Origin: Nitratireductor indicus C115
Lineage (GTDB): Bacteria; Pseudomonadota; Alphaproteobacteria; Rhizobiales; Rhizobiaceae
Assembly: GCF_000300515.1 (NCBI RefSeq)
Contig: NZ_AMSI01000007.1
Span: 62,001 to 126,000, forward strand
DNA: 64,000 nucleotides
Reading direction: 5' to 3'
The position numbers were made by a program, and so were the translations under genes. Shown in pieces: positions 17,062 through 25,526 of this stretch. Positions within the stretch are counted from its first letter, which is position 1; each line of letters opens with the position of its first letter. The notes under the pieces are model-generated. The model saw only the letters and a list, made by a program, of their open reading frames with translations. It was not told where the DNA came from and made no database searches.

Positions 17062-18378
17062 CTACGCGCTTGCGCGGGCGGCAACGGGCATGCGGTTGAT
17101 CACGGCATAGGCAATGCCGCCGGCAAGCCCTGCCGAGATCGCTGTCGAAAGGTGCGGCGCATAAAATTCGACGATCACGGCGACCAGAGAGCCGAAGCCC
17201 CATGCGATAAAGGCCGTGGGGCGCCAGTCGCGGTCGATTTCGGCGTTGCGGCGGTGAAGATATTGATCGACCAGTATGATGGCGCCGATCGGCGGCACCA
17301 GAATGCCGAGCAGCGACAGCCATTGAATGAAGAAGGCCCAGACATTTCCTGCCGCAACAGCAATACCGATGGCGCCCAGAACGACGGCGAAGACGCGCAT
17401 GCGGCTGTTGAGGATACGGGACCAGCCGGTGGCCGCGTTGTAGAGACAGTGAGCGCAGACGGAGCCCAGATTGCAATACAGGAACAGGAAGGCAAGCACG
17501 CTGAGCAATGTCGCCTGCTTGGCATTCATGTAGCCGAACATGTTGTCGGCACCGAACGGGTTTGCATCCGGCACTGCGAGTGCTGCCGTCATGATCCCGC
17601 CCACCAGCATGGCGCAGAGATTGGCGAAGGGGAAAGCGCTGAAAGTGGCGATGATCGAGCTCTTTTTGTCCTTGGCCCAGCGGTTGAAATCGGCACTCAC
17701 CGTGCCCGCGTCGATGAACAGCGCAATCACCACCGTCAATCCGATGCCCATCGACATTGAGGCGGCACCGTTATTTCCGGGATATGCGAAGATCGCATCC
17801 CATGTGGTCGTGGAAGCGGCATCGAACACAACCCAGCCTCCCAGCACGACGAACAGCGGCACCGAGATAAGGCCGATAAGATGCAGGCCATGCACGCCGA
17901 CAAAGGTGATGCCGATATAGAGCAGGCCCGCGATGATTGTCATCGCCACATAGTTCAGGTCGTAAGCGGTGCTGATCAGAGAACCGGTGATGCCCGTCTG
18001 CACGGCATACCAGCCGAGCAACAGGGTCGACAGCAGTCCCGACGCCAGCATGTACCCCTTGCGACCGAAGACGACACTCGCCAGAAGCGCGAAATTCATG
18101 CCCCGATTGGTGCCCAGCACGCCAAGCGCACCCACATAGGCGAACATGATGAGATTGCCGATCACCATCGCCCAGAGCGCATTGGTGAACCCCATGCCGA
18201 GCACCAGGATGGAGCCTGTCATGGCACCGGTGATGATCATCGGGAAGCCGATCCATACCGTGGTGACGGAGAATGTGCTGCGCCTCGCCGATTGCGGAAC
18301 GGACTCGTGTTCATATTCCTCGCCGAGGACGTGGTCGACCTCATCGAAGGCTTCGGCCTCATTGCTTATCTTGCTCAT
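17062..18378 (-). CDS. NCS1-family (CodB-like) purine/cytosine permease homologue
   Basis: A 438-residue membrane protein with about 12 helices. It belongs to the nucleobase:cation symporter-1 family: N-terminal STFSVTTVWIGFPM, then AMTGSILVLGMGF, and a conserved FIDAGTVSADFNRWAKD. NCS1 members carry cytosine, purines, hydantoins, allantoin or thiamine; the cargo here is not visible. It is the first gene of the transcript that continues into the hydrolase, amiC and amiR. Its leader holds a strong terminator, so it is probably controlled by antitermination. ATG at 18378 with GAGGGG seven bases upstream. Confidence 0.9.
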   Translation of the reverse strand: MSKISNEAEAFDEVDHVLGEEYEHESVPQSARRSTFSVTTVWIGFPMIITGAMTGSILVLGMGFTNALWAMVIGNLIMFAYVGALGVLGTNRGMNFALLASVVFGRKGYMLASGLLSTLLLGWYAVQTGITGSLISTAYDLNYVAMTIIAGLLYIGITFVGVHGLHLIGLISVPLFVVLGGWVVFDAASTTTWDAIFAYPGNNGAASMSMGIGLTVVIALFIDAGTVSADFNRWAKDKKSSIIATFSAFPFANLCAMLVGGIMTAALAVPDANPFGADNMFGYMNAKQATLLSVLAFLFLYCNLGSVCAHCLYNAATGWSRILNSRMRVFAVVLGAIGIAVAAGNVWAFFIQWLSLLGILVPPIGAIILVDQYLHRRNAEIDRDWRPTAFIAWGFGSLVAVIVEFYAPHLSTAISAGLAGGIAYAVINRMPVAARASA

Positions 18379-18464
18379 AATCAGCCCCTCACTCGCTTTT
18401 TTGTTTGAATGCGGCCATCCTTCGCCCTCCCGGGACGTTGCATGGCAGCAGTTTTATTGAGCGC

Positions 18465-18517
18465 AAAAGAAAAGGCCTCCCCACGTCTCTGTTTCCAGAG
18501 GCATCGGGAGGCCTTTT
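18465..18517 (-). terminator. Leader terminator upstream of the NCS1-type permease gene
   Basis: Minus strand: arms AAAAGGCCTCCC and GGGAGGCCTTTT (12 bp) around an inner CTCTG-GAAA-CAGAG stem, followed by CTTTT. It lies 87 bases before the start codon, with no coding gene between it and the next gene upstream for more than 400 bases. It is therefore likely an attenuator in a long leader. Confidence 0.8.
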
Positions 18518-18533
18518 CGCCTGCAATTTTTGC

Positions 18534-18569
18534 CGGCAACATTGCCGCGCGAGAAACCGTCATCGGTTT
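18534..18569 (-). promoter_or_regulatory. Candidate ANTAR-type hairpins before the permease leader terminator
   Basis: CGGC-AATGTT-GCCG (18534-18547) forms a short stem with hexaloop AATGTT, which has A1 and G4. Six bases upstream AAACC-GATGAC-GGTTT (18554-18569) forms a second stem (loop G1, G4, though a 6-bp stem with tetraloop is also possible). Unlike the urtA leader, neither arm overlaps the terminator stem directly. The assignment is weaker and rests on the shared regulon. Confidence 0.42.
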
Positions 18570-18748
18570 GTAAAAAAGTTAGACCTCGACAAGAATTGTG
18601 TCAATCCCGCACGAATATCGTTGACTTGGTTGTGGTGGCAGACGGCCCTAAGCATTCGAGGAAGCGGCGCGGGGAAGGAAATAGGTTAACCAAGAGGCAC
18701 GAGCAGCCTCAGCGACCGCCAACCGGGAGGTTTAGGGGGTATGTCGTT

Positions 18749-18766
18749 TGGTTGCGGGGGCAGGAT
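18749..18766 (-). repeat. Fragment matching the 3' end of initiator tRNA (possible attachment-site remnant)
   Basis: The minus strand reads ATCCTGCCCCCGCAACCA, which from memory matches the T-arm/acceptor 3' end plus CCA of alphaproteobacterial tRNA-fMet. The rest of the tRNA is absent. An 11-base partial copy (TGGTTGCGGGG on the plus strand) recurs at 18800-18810. Such 3'-end fragments are common att sites of integrative elements. Identity with the resident tRNA gene could not be checked. Confidence 0.45.
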
Positions 18767-18769
18767 CTA

Positions 18770-18800
18770 ATCTTTACTTGCTGCCCGAGCAAGTAAAGAT
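18770..18800. repeat. Perfect 12-bp inverted repeat
   Basis: Arms ATCTTTACTTGC and GCAAGTAAAGAT with a seven-base spacer lie between the two tRNA-like direct repeats. No T-run follows. It may be a recombinase or regulator site; it is not explained by any gene nearby. Confidence 0.6.
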
Positions 18801-18965
18801 GGTTGCGGGGACGGGCAGCCATCATAACTTGCTATTCGAAACAGCTGCATAACCTACTCGTGGGTGACCTATTGCGCGCTGTATCCGTCAATTTTTCGAA
18901 CGGAAGCGACAACCTTCGCGGAGCAAATCGATGCGTCCAGTTTCATTACCCTGCCTGCGCCAGAG

Positions 18966-19934
18966 TTAAGTCCGAGCGAGCATAAGGTAGGCGAAGTAAG
19001 CTATGTAGCAACCGACAAATGCTGCCCCTTCGGCCCGCGACAGAGTTCTGCCCGTGAGGAAGGCTGGAACGCAAAGCACAGTTGCCGCAGCCATAACAGG
19101 AATGTCGACGGCGATGAGCGTTCTTTCCACGGTGATCGCTTCGCTCGGAACCAGCATCGTCAGCCCAAGAATGACTGCAATATTATAGACACTGCTGCCC
19201 AAAAGATTGCCTACCGCGATCTCGCGCTCATTGCGTACGGTCGAGACGATTGTCGTGATCAGTTCAGGGCTCGATGTGCCGATTGCAACTATGGTCAGTC
19301 CGATAAGAGCTTCGGAGACCTCCAACCTGCGAGCAAGATCGGAGGATCCCCATACGAGCCAATCCGCGCCTATTGTGATGACCGCAATACCACCAATCAT
19401 GACGGCGACGTTCAACCATCCGCTCCGCGGAGCGTCGCGCATCGGGCGTGGCAGGACTGGCAACTCTTTGTCGGGTGGCGAACTTCTTAAGCGCGCGCTT
19501 CGAACGACCAGGACGATATAGCCGATACCACCAAGCAGGAACACAAGGCCCTCGGCTCTCGACAGATAACCATCAGCTGCAAACACCCAGAACGCCAGTG
19601 CGGCGGCTATCATTGCAGGGAGTTCAAGCCCAACGGAGACCGGTTCCAAAACAACGGGCCGAGCGATAGCACATAGTCCAAGGATGAACAGCAGACCGAA
19701 GGTGTTGGTGCCGGCGATGTTCCCGACGACCAACCCTCCTTCTCCCGTCAACGCGGCATTGATGCCCACCGCCAGCTCAGGTGTGCTTGTCCCGATCGCA
19801 ACAAATGTGAGCCCGATGACGAGCGGGGATATGCTCAGCCGGCGCGCGAGCGTCGACCCGCTGCGCACCAGTATATCCGCTCCGCCGACCAAAGCGAGGA
19901 GGCCAAGCGCGCACCAGAGAATTGCGGCCGTCAA
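18966..19934 (-). CDS. Calcium/sodium antiporter (CaCA family, YrbG-like)
   Basis: A 322-residue inner-membrane cation/Ca2+ exchanger with the family's two inverted repeats. The first has VIGLTFVAIGTSTPELAV followed by VGNIAGTNTFG; the second has LIGLTIVAIGTSSPELIT followed by VGNLLGSSVYN. The glutamates in the two PEL motifs are the ion ligands. About ten helices and normal length. It lies alone on the minus strand, 70 bases after the nitroreductase stop. It probably exchanges Ca2+ for Na+ or H+. Near a Na+-pumping NQR operon, a sodium-driven mode is plausible (inference). Confidence 0.93.
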   Translation of the reverse strand: MTAAILWCALGLLALVGGADILVRSGSTLARRLSISPLVIGLTFVAIGTSTPELAVGINAALTGEGGLVVGNIAGTNTFGLLFILGLCAIARPVVLEPVSVGLELPAMIAAALAFWVFAADGYLSRAEGLVFLLGGIGYIVLVVRSARLRSSPPDKELPVLPRPMRDAPRSGWLNVAVMIGGIAVITIGADWLVWGSSDLARRLEVSEALIGLTIVAIGTSSPELITTIVSTVRNEREIAVGNLLGSSVYNIAVILGLTMLVPSEAITVERTLIAVDIPVMAAATVLCVPAFLTGRTLSRAEGAAFVGCYIAYFAYLMLART

Positions 19935-20004
19935 GGCTTGTGTCTCTGCAGAAGCACCGGATATGCGGCAAGGCCTGCATGCCGCTCTATGACCACGCTC
20001 CGGA

Positions 20005-20667
20005 TCAGCCGATTTCGCCTAAGGGCTGGATATATGTCACCGAAAGATGATCCGGGAACTTCAGCGCTGTTTTAATAGCTTCGCGGTCCACCGTACCGAG
20101 GAGGCATGTGCCGAGCCCTTCGGCAGCGCAGAACAGATAGACGTTCTGGGCCATGATGGCTGAGTTGACGCGTGCGGCGATAACCAGTTCTTCGGGCGCA
20201 GACTTGGCCAGGTCACCGGCGGCAGCGGCAAGTTTCTCGGCATCAGAGACATAGATCAGCACCACGGGCGCCCTGCGTACGAAAGCCGTGGGGCTGACAT
20301 CCGCGCGAATATCTGTATCGGCCACTTTGTTGAGAGCGTTTGCCACGGGGTCGTAGAGACTGACGCCATCTTCCAGCGCGACGTAGATATCGACGTTCTT
20401 CGCACCGTGCCAGGCGGGCGCTGTGCGTCCATCACCGTCCGCGCGGTTGACACCATTGGCCGCCCACAGTGCTTCGAGCACCTTTTCGCGCGCAACGTCA
20501 CCACGCCCGAAGCGCTTGGTAGAGCGGCGCTGTTTCAGGGCTTCCTGCACGGAGACGGTTGCAGCGCCGCCGGAGGCCACCTGCGCATTGGCTGTCCCGA
20601 CGATACCTGCGGACGCTGCCGCACTGGTTCCTGCGAGAAACAATCTTCTGGAGAGCTGTCGTGTCAT
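20005..20667 (-). CDS. Nitroreductase-family FMN protein with twin-arginine signal
   Basis: A 220-residue nitroreductase-fold protein. Residues 4-10 (QLSRRLF) and a hydrophobic stretch ending at ANAQ form a Tat signal, so the FMN-loaded enzyme is probably exported folded to the periplasm. The core begins with VSVQEALKQRRSTKRF, the FMN-contacting RRS motif of the family, and AEGLGTCLLGTV marks the C-terminal FMN site. Periplasmic Tat nitroreductases are uncommon. Its place after the NQR and CBS genes suggests a redox role. ATG at 20667 with AAGGA upstream; the codons up to 20841 are excluded. Confidence 0.85.
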   Translation of the reverse strand: MTRQLSRRLFLAGTSAAASAGIVGTANAQVASGGAATVSVQEALKQRRSTKRFGRGDVAREKVLEALWAANGVNRADGDGRTAPAWHGAKNVDIYVALEDGVSLYDPVANALNKVADTDIRADVSPTAFVRRAPVVLIYVSDAEKLAAAAGDLAKSAPEELVIAARVNSAIMAQNVYLFCAAEGLGTCLLGTVDREAIKTALKFPDHLSVTYIQPLGEIG

Positions 20668-20698
20668 GATATCGGTCCTTTTCTTTTCCGGGGCTTTG

Positions 20699-21094
20699 TT
20701 ATGTCCACTGCCGTGAAAGGGCGTTGAGGACGTCGGTACGGCTGATCTGGCCGACAAGTCGGCCATGGCGGGTGACGGGGAACCGCCGGTACGAGCTTGC
20801 GACAAAGCGCTCACACGCTTCGACGATGTCGATACCCGCATCGAGCGTCTCGAGTTCGGTGCTCATATAGTCGGCGACACTGCCACCCCATTGTTTGTAG
20901 TAGGAGGCGTTGAGTGCGGCCTTCAGGCAATCGCGTTTGGACAGAACGCCGACGAGATCGCCGGCGCCGTCGATGACGCATGCACCCGACACGCCGTTTT
21001 GCATGAGCACGGACACGGCCCGTACTATCTCCATGTCCGGCGTTAGCGTGATCAGGTCCGTGCGCATATGATCGGCGACCGTGTCGAGTTTCAT
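20699..21094 (-). CDS. CBS-domain pair protein
   Basis: A 131-residue protein made of two CBS motifs: VADHMRTDLITLTPDMEIVR to SKRDCLKAA, then VADYMSTELETLDAG to SRTDVLNAL. Such stand-alone pairs bind adenylates and sense energy charge. Its ATG at 21094 overlaps the nqrM stop (ATGA), so it is translated with the NQR operon and may report ATP or NAD status to it. Cytoplasmic, no membrane segment. Target unknown. Confidence 0.88.
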   Translation of the reverse strand: MKLDTVADHMRTDLITLTPDMEIVRAVSVLMQNGVSGACVIDGAGDLVGVLSKRDCLKAALNASYYKQWGGSVADYMSTELETLDAGIDIVEACERFVASSYRRFPVTRHGRLVGQISRTDVLNALSRQWT

Positions 21095-21252
21095 GTCCCG
21101 CTTCCTTCGGATCGTTCGCAAGCATGGCATTTGCCGCCGCAGGCCGCGCCGCCGCACGATCCCTTGAGCGGTGCGCGGCCGGCAAAAAGGCCGGCGGCCA
21201 GCGCGAGCATGGCAAGCCCGGTCAGAAGAACAGCGGCGAAAATGGTCTGCAT
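21091..21252 (-). CDS. nqrM: Na+-NQR maturation factor NqrM
   Basis: A 53-residue protein: one N-terminal membrane helix followed by LKGSCGG and a cysteine-rich tail (CGGKCHACE). The KGSCGG motif identifies NqrM (formerly DUF539), which is thought to deliver iron for the NqrD/NqrE metal centre. Four cysteines are visible. ATG at 21252 with GGGGAGGG upstream; a longer open frame to 21363 overlaps apbE and is not used. It lies between apbE and the CBS gene. Confidence 0.88.
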   Translation of the reverse strand: MQTIFAAVLLTGLAMLALAAGLFAGRAPLKGSCGGAACGGKCHACERSEGSGT

Positions 21253-21256
21253 GGCT

Positions 21257-22231
21257 TTATGCCCTCCCCTGGTCGATGAACAACCTGTTGGCTCTGGCCT
21301 TAAGACCTCCCGCCTCGCGAAGCAGATAAAGCGCGGGCAGACGGTTGGCGGAGGCGAATGCAAGGCCGCCTTCAGGACCCATTACCAGAAGGGCGGTCGC
21401 AAACGCGTCGGCCTCCAGCGCTGTCGGGGCCAGAACGGAAACCGAGGCGACGCTGTTGCGAACCGGCTCTCCGGTTGCGGGATCGATCGTATGACTGTAG
21501 CGGCGGCCCGCGATCTCATAGGCATTGATCGCATCGCCCGAGGTCGCCATCGCCACGCCTGTCAGGGGAAGCGTCGTGTGGACACCGGTGCGAAGCGGGT
21601 CCGCAATGCCGACGCGCCATGGACGGCCGTCAGGGCGCGCACCGAAACCATAGACTTCGCCACCCACCTCGATCAGGAAACTCGGCAGCCCTTGATCTCT
21701 CAGGTGTCCTGCAAGCCGGTCGACGGCGTAGCCCTTGGCTATGCCGCACAGATCGAGCGAAAGTTCCGGCTCTGCTTTGGAGAGGCCTTCGGCACTGACG
21801 GCAAAAGCGGTGTAGCGACCGGACCGCCCGGCAGCGATCGGCCCGAAACCGTAACGATGGACAGCGGGCCCGACGGCCGGATCGAACGCGCCGCCGGTCA
21901 ATCGCGCAATCTCGAGTGCCTTGCTAGCAACCGTCCGAAGCGGCTCGGAGGCTGCGAACGGTGTGATTTCCGAACGGCTGTTGAAGCGCGAAAGCTCCGA
22001 ACCCGCACGAAACGGGCTCATCGAATGATCGATCCCGGCCAGTAAGTGCCGGAGATCCGCGCCAATCTTGCGGGCATCGGCATCGGCCGGAACGGTGACC
22101 TGCCATCGTGTGCCGAAAGCGCGCCCGGAGATGCGCGTGAGATCATCGGCACCGGCTCGGGCCAAAGACGGCAAGGACATCAGTCCGGCCAGGGCTCCCA
22201 GTCCAAATACGATCTCGCGCCTTGTCGTCAT
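21257..22231 (-). CDS. apbE: FAD:protein FMN transferase ApbE
   Basis: A 324-residue flavin transferase that attaches FMN through a phosphoester bond to threonine or serine in NqrC- and NqrB-type proteins. It starts with MTTRREIVFGLG and a hydrophobic segment ending ARA, a signal sequence with a twin-arginine look. Family motifs are GTRWQVTVP, MSPFRAGSELSRFN, DLCGIAKGYAVD and the C-terminal HTIDPATGEPV. It follows nqrF with a five-base overlap, so it is part of the NQR operon and should flavinylate NqrC here. Confidence 0.93.
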   Translation of the reverse strand: MTTRREIVFGLGALAGLMSLPSLARAGADDLTRISGRAFGTRWQVTVPADADARKIGADLRHLLAGIDHSMSPFRAGSELSRFNSRSEITPFAASEPLRTVASKALEIARLTGGAFDPAVGPAVHRYGFGPIAAGRSGRYTAFAVSAEGLSKAEPELSLDLCGIAKGYAVDRLAGHLRDQGLPSFLIEVGGEVYGFGARPDGRPWRVGIADPLRTGVHTTLPLTGVAMATSGDAINAYEIAGRRYSHTIDPATGEPVRNSVASVSVLAPTALEADAFATALLVMGPEGGLAFASANRLPALYLLREAGGLKARANRLFIDQGRA

Positions 22232-22235
22232 GCTC

Positions 22236-23456
22236 CTAGATCCCGAAATCGTCATTGAAGATGCTCTCGCTCTCCACACCGCATTCATCGAGCATCGCGT
22301 AGATGGCCTCGATCATGAGCGGAGGGCCGCACAGATAATATTCGCAGTCCTCCGGCGCCGGGTGATCCTTCAGATAGGCGCGGAAGACGACATCATGGAC
22401 AAAGCCTAACTCACCGTCCCAGGGGTCGTTTCTGGCTGGTTCGGAGAGGGCTGGCACCCAGCGGAAGTTCTCATGACGCCGGGCAAGCTCGTCGAATTCG
22501 TCGGCGTAGAACAGTTCGCCACGGCTTCGCGCGCCGTACCAGAAGCTGATCTTGCGGCGGCTTCCCTGACGCTCGAGCATGTCCGTTATGATGGCGCGCA
22601 AGGGCGCCATGCCGACGCCGCCGCCGATAAACACCATCTCGCGCCCGGTATCCTGCGCCCCGAAGTGACCATACGGGCCCGCCACTTCGATCGGGTCGCC
22701 CTCGCGCAGACCGAACAGCCATGACGAGACGATGCCGGGAGGTGCATGCGGTTTGGCTGGCGGTGGCGTGGCCAGACGGATGTTGAGCACGATCATGCCG
22801 ACATCCTTGGGTCGGCTGGCAACCGAATAGGCGCGAGAGACGGGCTGAGGGCTTTGCGACGAGAGCTTGTCAATTCCGAGTTTTTTCCATTCGGCGGCAT
22901 GCTGCGGTTCAAGCGCGATGCCGGAGAAGTCGAGACGATAGGCCGGTGCGGTGACCTGCACGAAATTGCCCGCACGAAAGTCGAATTCCGCGCCCTCCGG
23001 CAAGGCGAGCACGATTTCCTTGATCAAAGGCGTGACACTGCGCGACGATGCCACGCGGCAGTTCATCGTGGTGATGCCGAGCACCTCGTCCGGGACGGTG
23101 ACGGCGAGGTCGTTTCGCACCACGATCTGGCAGGCGAGCCGCATTCCAGCCCGAACGTCGGCAGGAGAAAGCCGGGCGCGTTCCGTCGGCAACGGCTCTC
23201 CCGTACCCGTGACGCCGCTGACGCGGCACAGGCCGCACGTTCCCGCGCCGGCGCAGCCCGAGGGCACGGCGATGCCGTTGGAATTCAAAATATCGAGAAG
23301 CTTGAAATTCGCCAGAGCGCCAATCTCACGCCCGCCGTTAACGGTGACCGCCACGGGTCGCGACGGCAGCAGATACTCCCGAACCTTATGGACAACGGCT
23401 GCCAGCGCGACGAGCAGCAAGGAAATGAAGCCGATGCCGAGCAGGATCTCCGTCAT
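22236..23456 (-). CDS. nqrF: Na+-translocating NADH:quinone reductase subunit F
   Basis: NADH-oxidising entry subunit, 406 residues. An N-terminal membrane helix is followed by a [2Fe-2S] ferredoxin domain with the cysteine pattern [10 protein letters not shown] plus a later C in RLACQI, then an FAD domain (SRAYSVAS), and an NADH-binding domain with [12 protein letters not shown] and YYLCGPPLM. The C-terminal FNDDFGI is close to the usual ending. ATGA overlap with nqrE. Confidence 0.95.
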   Translation of the reverse strand: MTEILLGIGFISLLLVALAAVVHKVREYLLPSRPVAVTVNGGREIGALANFKLLDILNSNGIAVPSGCAGAGTCGLCRVSGVTGTGEPLPTERARLSPADVRAGMRLACQIVVRNDLAVTVPDEVLGITTMNCRVASSRSVTPLIKEIVLALPEGAEFDFRAGNFVQVTAPAYRLDFSGIALEPQHAAEWKKLGIDKLSSQSPQPVSRAYSVASRPKDVGMIVLNIRLATPPPAKPHAPPGIVSSWLFGLREGDPIEVAGPYGHFGAQDTGREMVFIGGGVGMAPLRAIITDMLERQGSRRKISFWYGARSRGELFYADEFDELARRHENFRWVPALSEPARNDPWDGELGFVHDVVFRAYLKDHPAPEDCEYYLCGPPLMIEAIYAMLDECGVESESIFNDDFGI

Positions 23457-24055
23457 AGCACGCGCACTCCCACAAAGGCGGAGAACGCCATGGACAGGAG
23501 ACCGGTGACGATGAAAGCAATGCCGAGGCCCTGCAATCCTTCGGGGACATTGGCATAGCGCAGCCTCTCGCGGATCGCCGCGAGCGCGACGATGGCCAGC
23601 GCCCAGCCGATCCCGGTGCCGATCCCATAGACCGTGCTTTCAGTGAGATCATATTGCCGCTCGACCATGAACAGACTGCCGCCGATAATGGCGCAGTTGA
23701 TGGCGAGCAGCGGCAGGTAGATGCCAAGCGCGCCGTAGAGGGCGGGCACGTAACGATCGAGCAGCATCTCGATGATCTGCACCATCGCCGCGACGATGCC
23801 GATGAAGGTGATCAGCCGCATGAAACCGAGATCGACATCCGGCAGCCCCATCCACGCGAGCGCCCCGGCACTCAGGATATAGGCGTGCAGCAGGTAGTTC
23901 ACCGGCACGCTGAGCGATTGCACGACGATCATCGCAACACCCACGCCGAAGGCTGTTTCCACGCGCTTGGAGACGGCGAGGAAGGTGCACATGCCGAGGA
24001 AGAAGGACAGCGCGAGGTTTTCTTCGAAAATGGAGCGCTGGAACAGTTCGATCAT
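23453..24055 (-). CDS. nqrE: Na+-translocating NADH:quinone reductase subunit E
   Basis: A 200-residue six-helix membrane subunit. The two cysteines expected to hold the intramembrane Fe-S centre shared with NqrD are present: one in [11 protein letters not shown] and one in [10 protein letters not shown]. Length is normal. ATGA overlaps on both sides. Confidence 0.95.
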   Translation of the reverse strand: MIELFQRSIFEENLALSFFLGMCTFLAVSKRVETAFGVGVAMIVVQSLSVPVNYLLHAYILSAGALAWMGLPDVDLGFMRLITFIGIVAAMVQIIEMLLDRYVPALYGALGIYLPLLAINCAIIGGSLFMVERQYDLTESTVYGIGTGIGWALAIVALAAIRERLRYANVPEGLQGLGIAFIVTGLLSMAFSAFVGVRVL

Positions 24056-24711
24056 GTCTCAGTCGTCCTTTGCTGCTCGCGCAACTCGAATTCAGGCGCT
24101 TCCCTCTGGCCCCGGCGCAGGCTGCGAACAGCCCAGACCAGAAGGCCAAGGATGATGAATGCGCTCGGCGCGAGCAGCATAAGACGGAGTGGCTGGTACC
24201 AGCCACCGTCGGCCACGAGTGGCAGCAGGCCGACGCCGAACAGGCTTCCGGCGCCGAACAACTCGCGGATGGCGGCGACAGTGAGCAGCACCAGGCTGTA
24301 GCCGAGTGCATTGCCGACGCCATCCACGATGCTGGGAACGACCGGATTGTGCAGCGCATAGGCTTCGGTGCGCCCGAGCACGATGCAGTTCGTGGCAATC
24401 AACGAGACAAACACCGTCAGCCGCTGGCTCATCTCATAGGCAAAAGCCTGCAACATCTGGTCGGCGACGATGACCAGCGAGGCGATGATGGTGATCTGCA
24501 GGATGATGCGCACGGAGGACGGGATGTGTCGGCGGATGGCGCTGATGACGCCTGCCGACAGGCCGAGCACGACGGTCAGGGCGATCGACATGGTGAGAGC
24601 GGTGGACATCGATGTCGTGACCGCCAGTGCCGAGCAGATGCCGAGGATATGGACGGTGACGGGGTTCTTGTCGATGAGCGGATCTGTCAGGTTGCGGAAA
24701 GGGATAGTCAT
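24052..24711 (-). CDS. nqrD: Na+-translocating NADH:quinone reductase subunit D
   Basis: A 219-residue six-helix membrane subunit homologous to NqrE. The cluster cysteines are seen in [12 protein letters not shown] and [11 protein letters not shown]. The C-terminus ([11 protein letters not shown]) is hydrophilic. ATGA overlap with nqrC. Together with NqrE it should form the Fe-S site that NqrM helps to build. Confidence 0.95.
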   Translation of the reverse strand: MTIPFRNLTDPLIDKNPVTVHILGICSALAVTTSMSTALTMSIALTVVLGLSAGVISAIRRHIPSSVRIILQITIIASLVIVADQMLQAFAYEMSQRLTVFVSLIATNCIVLGRTEAYALHNPVVPSIVDGVGNALGYSLVLLTVAAIRELFGAGSLFGVGLLPLVADGGWYQPLRLMLLAPSAFIILGLLVWAVRSLRRGQREAPEFELREQQRTTET

Positions 24712-25526
24712 TCGATCTCGCCTTTCTTCAGCCTGTCGAGAAACGGCCCGAAGCCGTGCTCGCCCATCCAGAATTCGAGCATGTCCGAGATCGCATAGCT
24801 CGTGACGCTGGCGCCGGAGATGCCGTCGACTTCATTGGGGCCGCTGGCATTGCCGCGCACCACGGAAATGGCGAAATCGCCATCGTCGAAGATGCGCTTG
24901 CCTGCCCATTGCGCCTGCCAACCGTCCTCGGCGACGCGGGCGCCGAGGCCGGGCGTCTCACCCTGCTCATAAACCGTGAAGGCGGCAACGGTGTCGAGAT
25001 CGGCCTCCAGCGCCAGATAGGCCCGGATGGTCGACTGGTAGCCGGCGCCGCGGACCGGAAGCACAACGAGCGCCAGTTCCTCGCCGCGGCGCAGAAGATA
25101 GACAAGCGCGTGGTTTTCGCGGCGGCTGAGACCAGCGAGGTCGTCAGCGCGCGGCAGGGCCGAACTTCGCTCTGCGTCCGCCGCCGCCGCTCGCTGATCG
25201 AAGCTTCCCGGATCGACATCGGCGGCGACCGTTCCGCTTGCGAGGTCGATGACGAGCGTTTCGACGCCGCTTGCGCCAGATTCCTTCAATATCTCCCCGA
25301 TGCCCGGAACGTTTTCCAGCATCTGCACCATGCGGCCCTGTTGCTGGGCGACGATATTGGCCTGCTGGATCGGCCGCAGGACGACCGCTGCGATGGAGAC
25401 GGTAAAGCCGCAGCCAATGGCCACCAGAAGCGACATGCCGATCGTCTTGACGCCATCGGTGTTCGGACGGTTCAGAAAGCGGCGCCACATGCCCGGGCGC
25501 GGGCTGGGAGGACGAGCGTCAGCCAT
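24708..25526 (-). CDS. nqrC: Na+-translocating NADH:quinone reductase subunit C
   Basis: A 272-residue FMN-binding subunit with one N-terminal membrane helix and a periplasmic flavin domain. The flavinylation motif is DGISGASVTS near residue 242, in which the final threonine or serine takes the FMN from ApbE. This motif is intact, in contrast to the NqrB of this operon. It overlaps nqrB by eight bases. Confidence 0.93.
   Translation of the reverse strand: MADARPPSPRPGMWRRFLNRPNTDGVKTIGMSLLVAIGCGFTVSIAAVVLRPIQQANIVAQQQGRMVQMLENVPGIGEILKESGASGVETLVIDLASGTVAADVDPGSFDQRAAAADAERSSALPRADDLAGLSRRENHALVYLLRRGEELALVVLPVRGAGYQSTIRAYLALEADLDTVAAFTVYEQGETPGLGARVAEDGWQAQWAGKRIFDDGDFAISVVRGNASGPNEVDGISGASVTSYAISDMLEFWMGEHGFGPFLDRLKKGEIE

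Larger units (their letters stand above)
18379..18965. other. Long intergenic region: leader, tRNA-like fragment and inverted repeat
   Basis: Apart from the leader terminator and hairpins, this 587-base stretch holds a tRNA 3'-end-like fragment, a 12-bp inverted repeat and no convincing gene. Frames in it are short and lack ribosome sites and family features. It separates the amide regulon from the antiporter/NQR region and looks like a junction between acquired segments. Confidence 0.5.

Noticed and set aside
18749-18766. A complete tRNA gene
   Set aside because: Only the 3'-end-like 18 bases are present; the flanking bases cannot form the D-, anticodon and T-arms.
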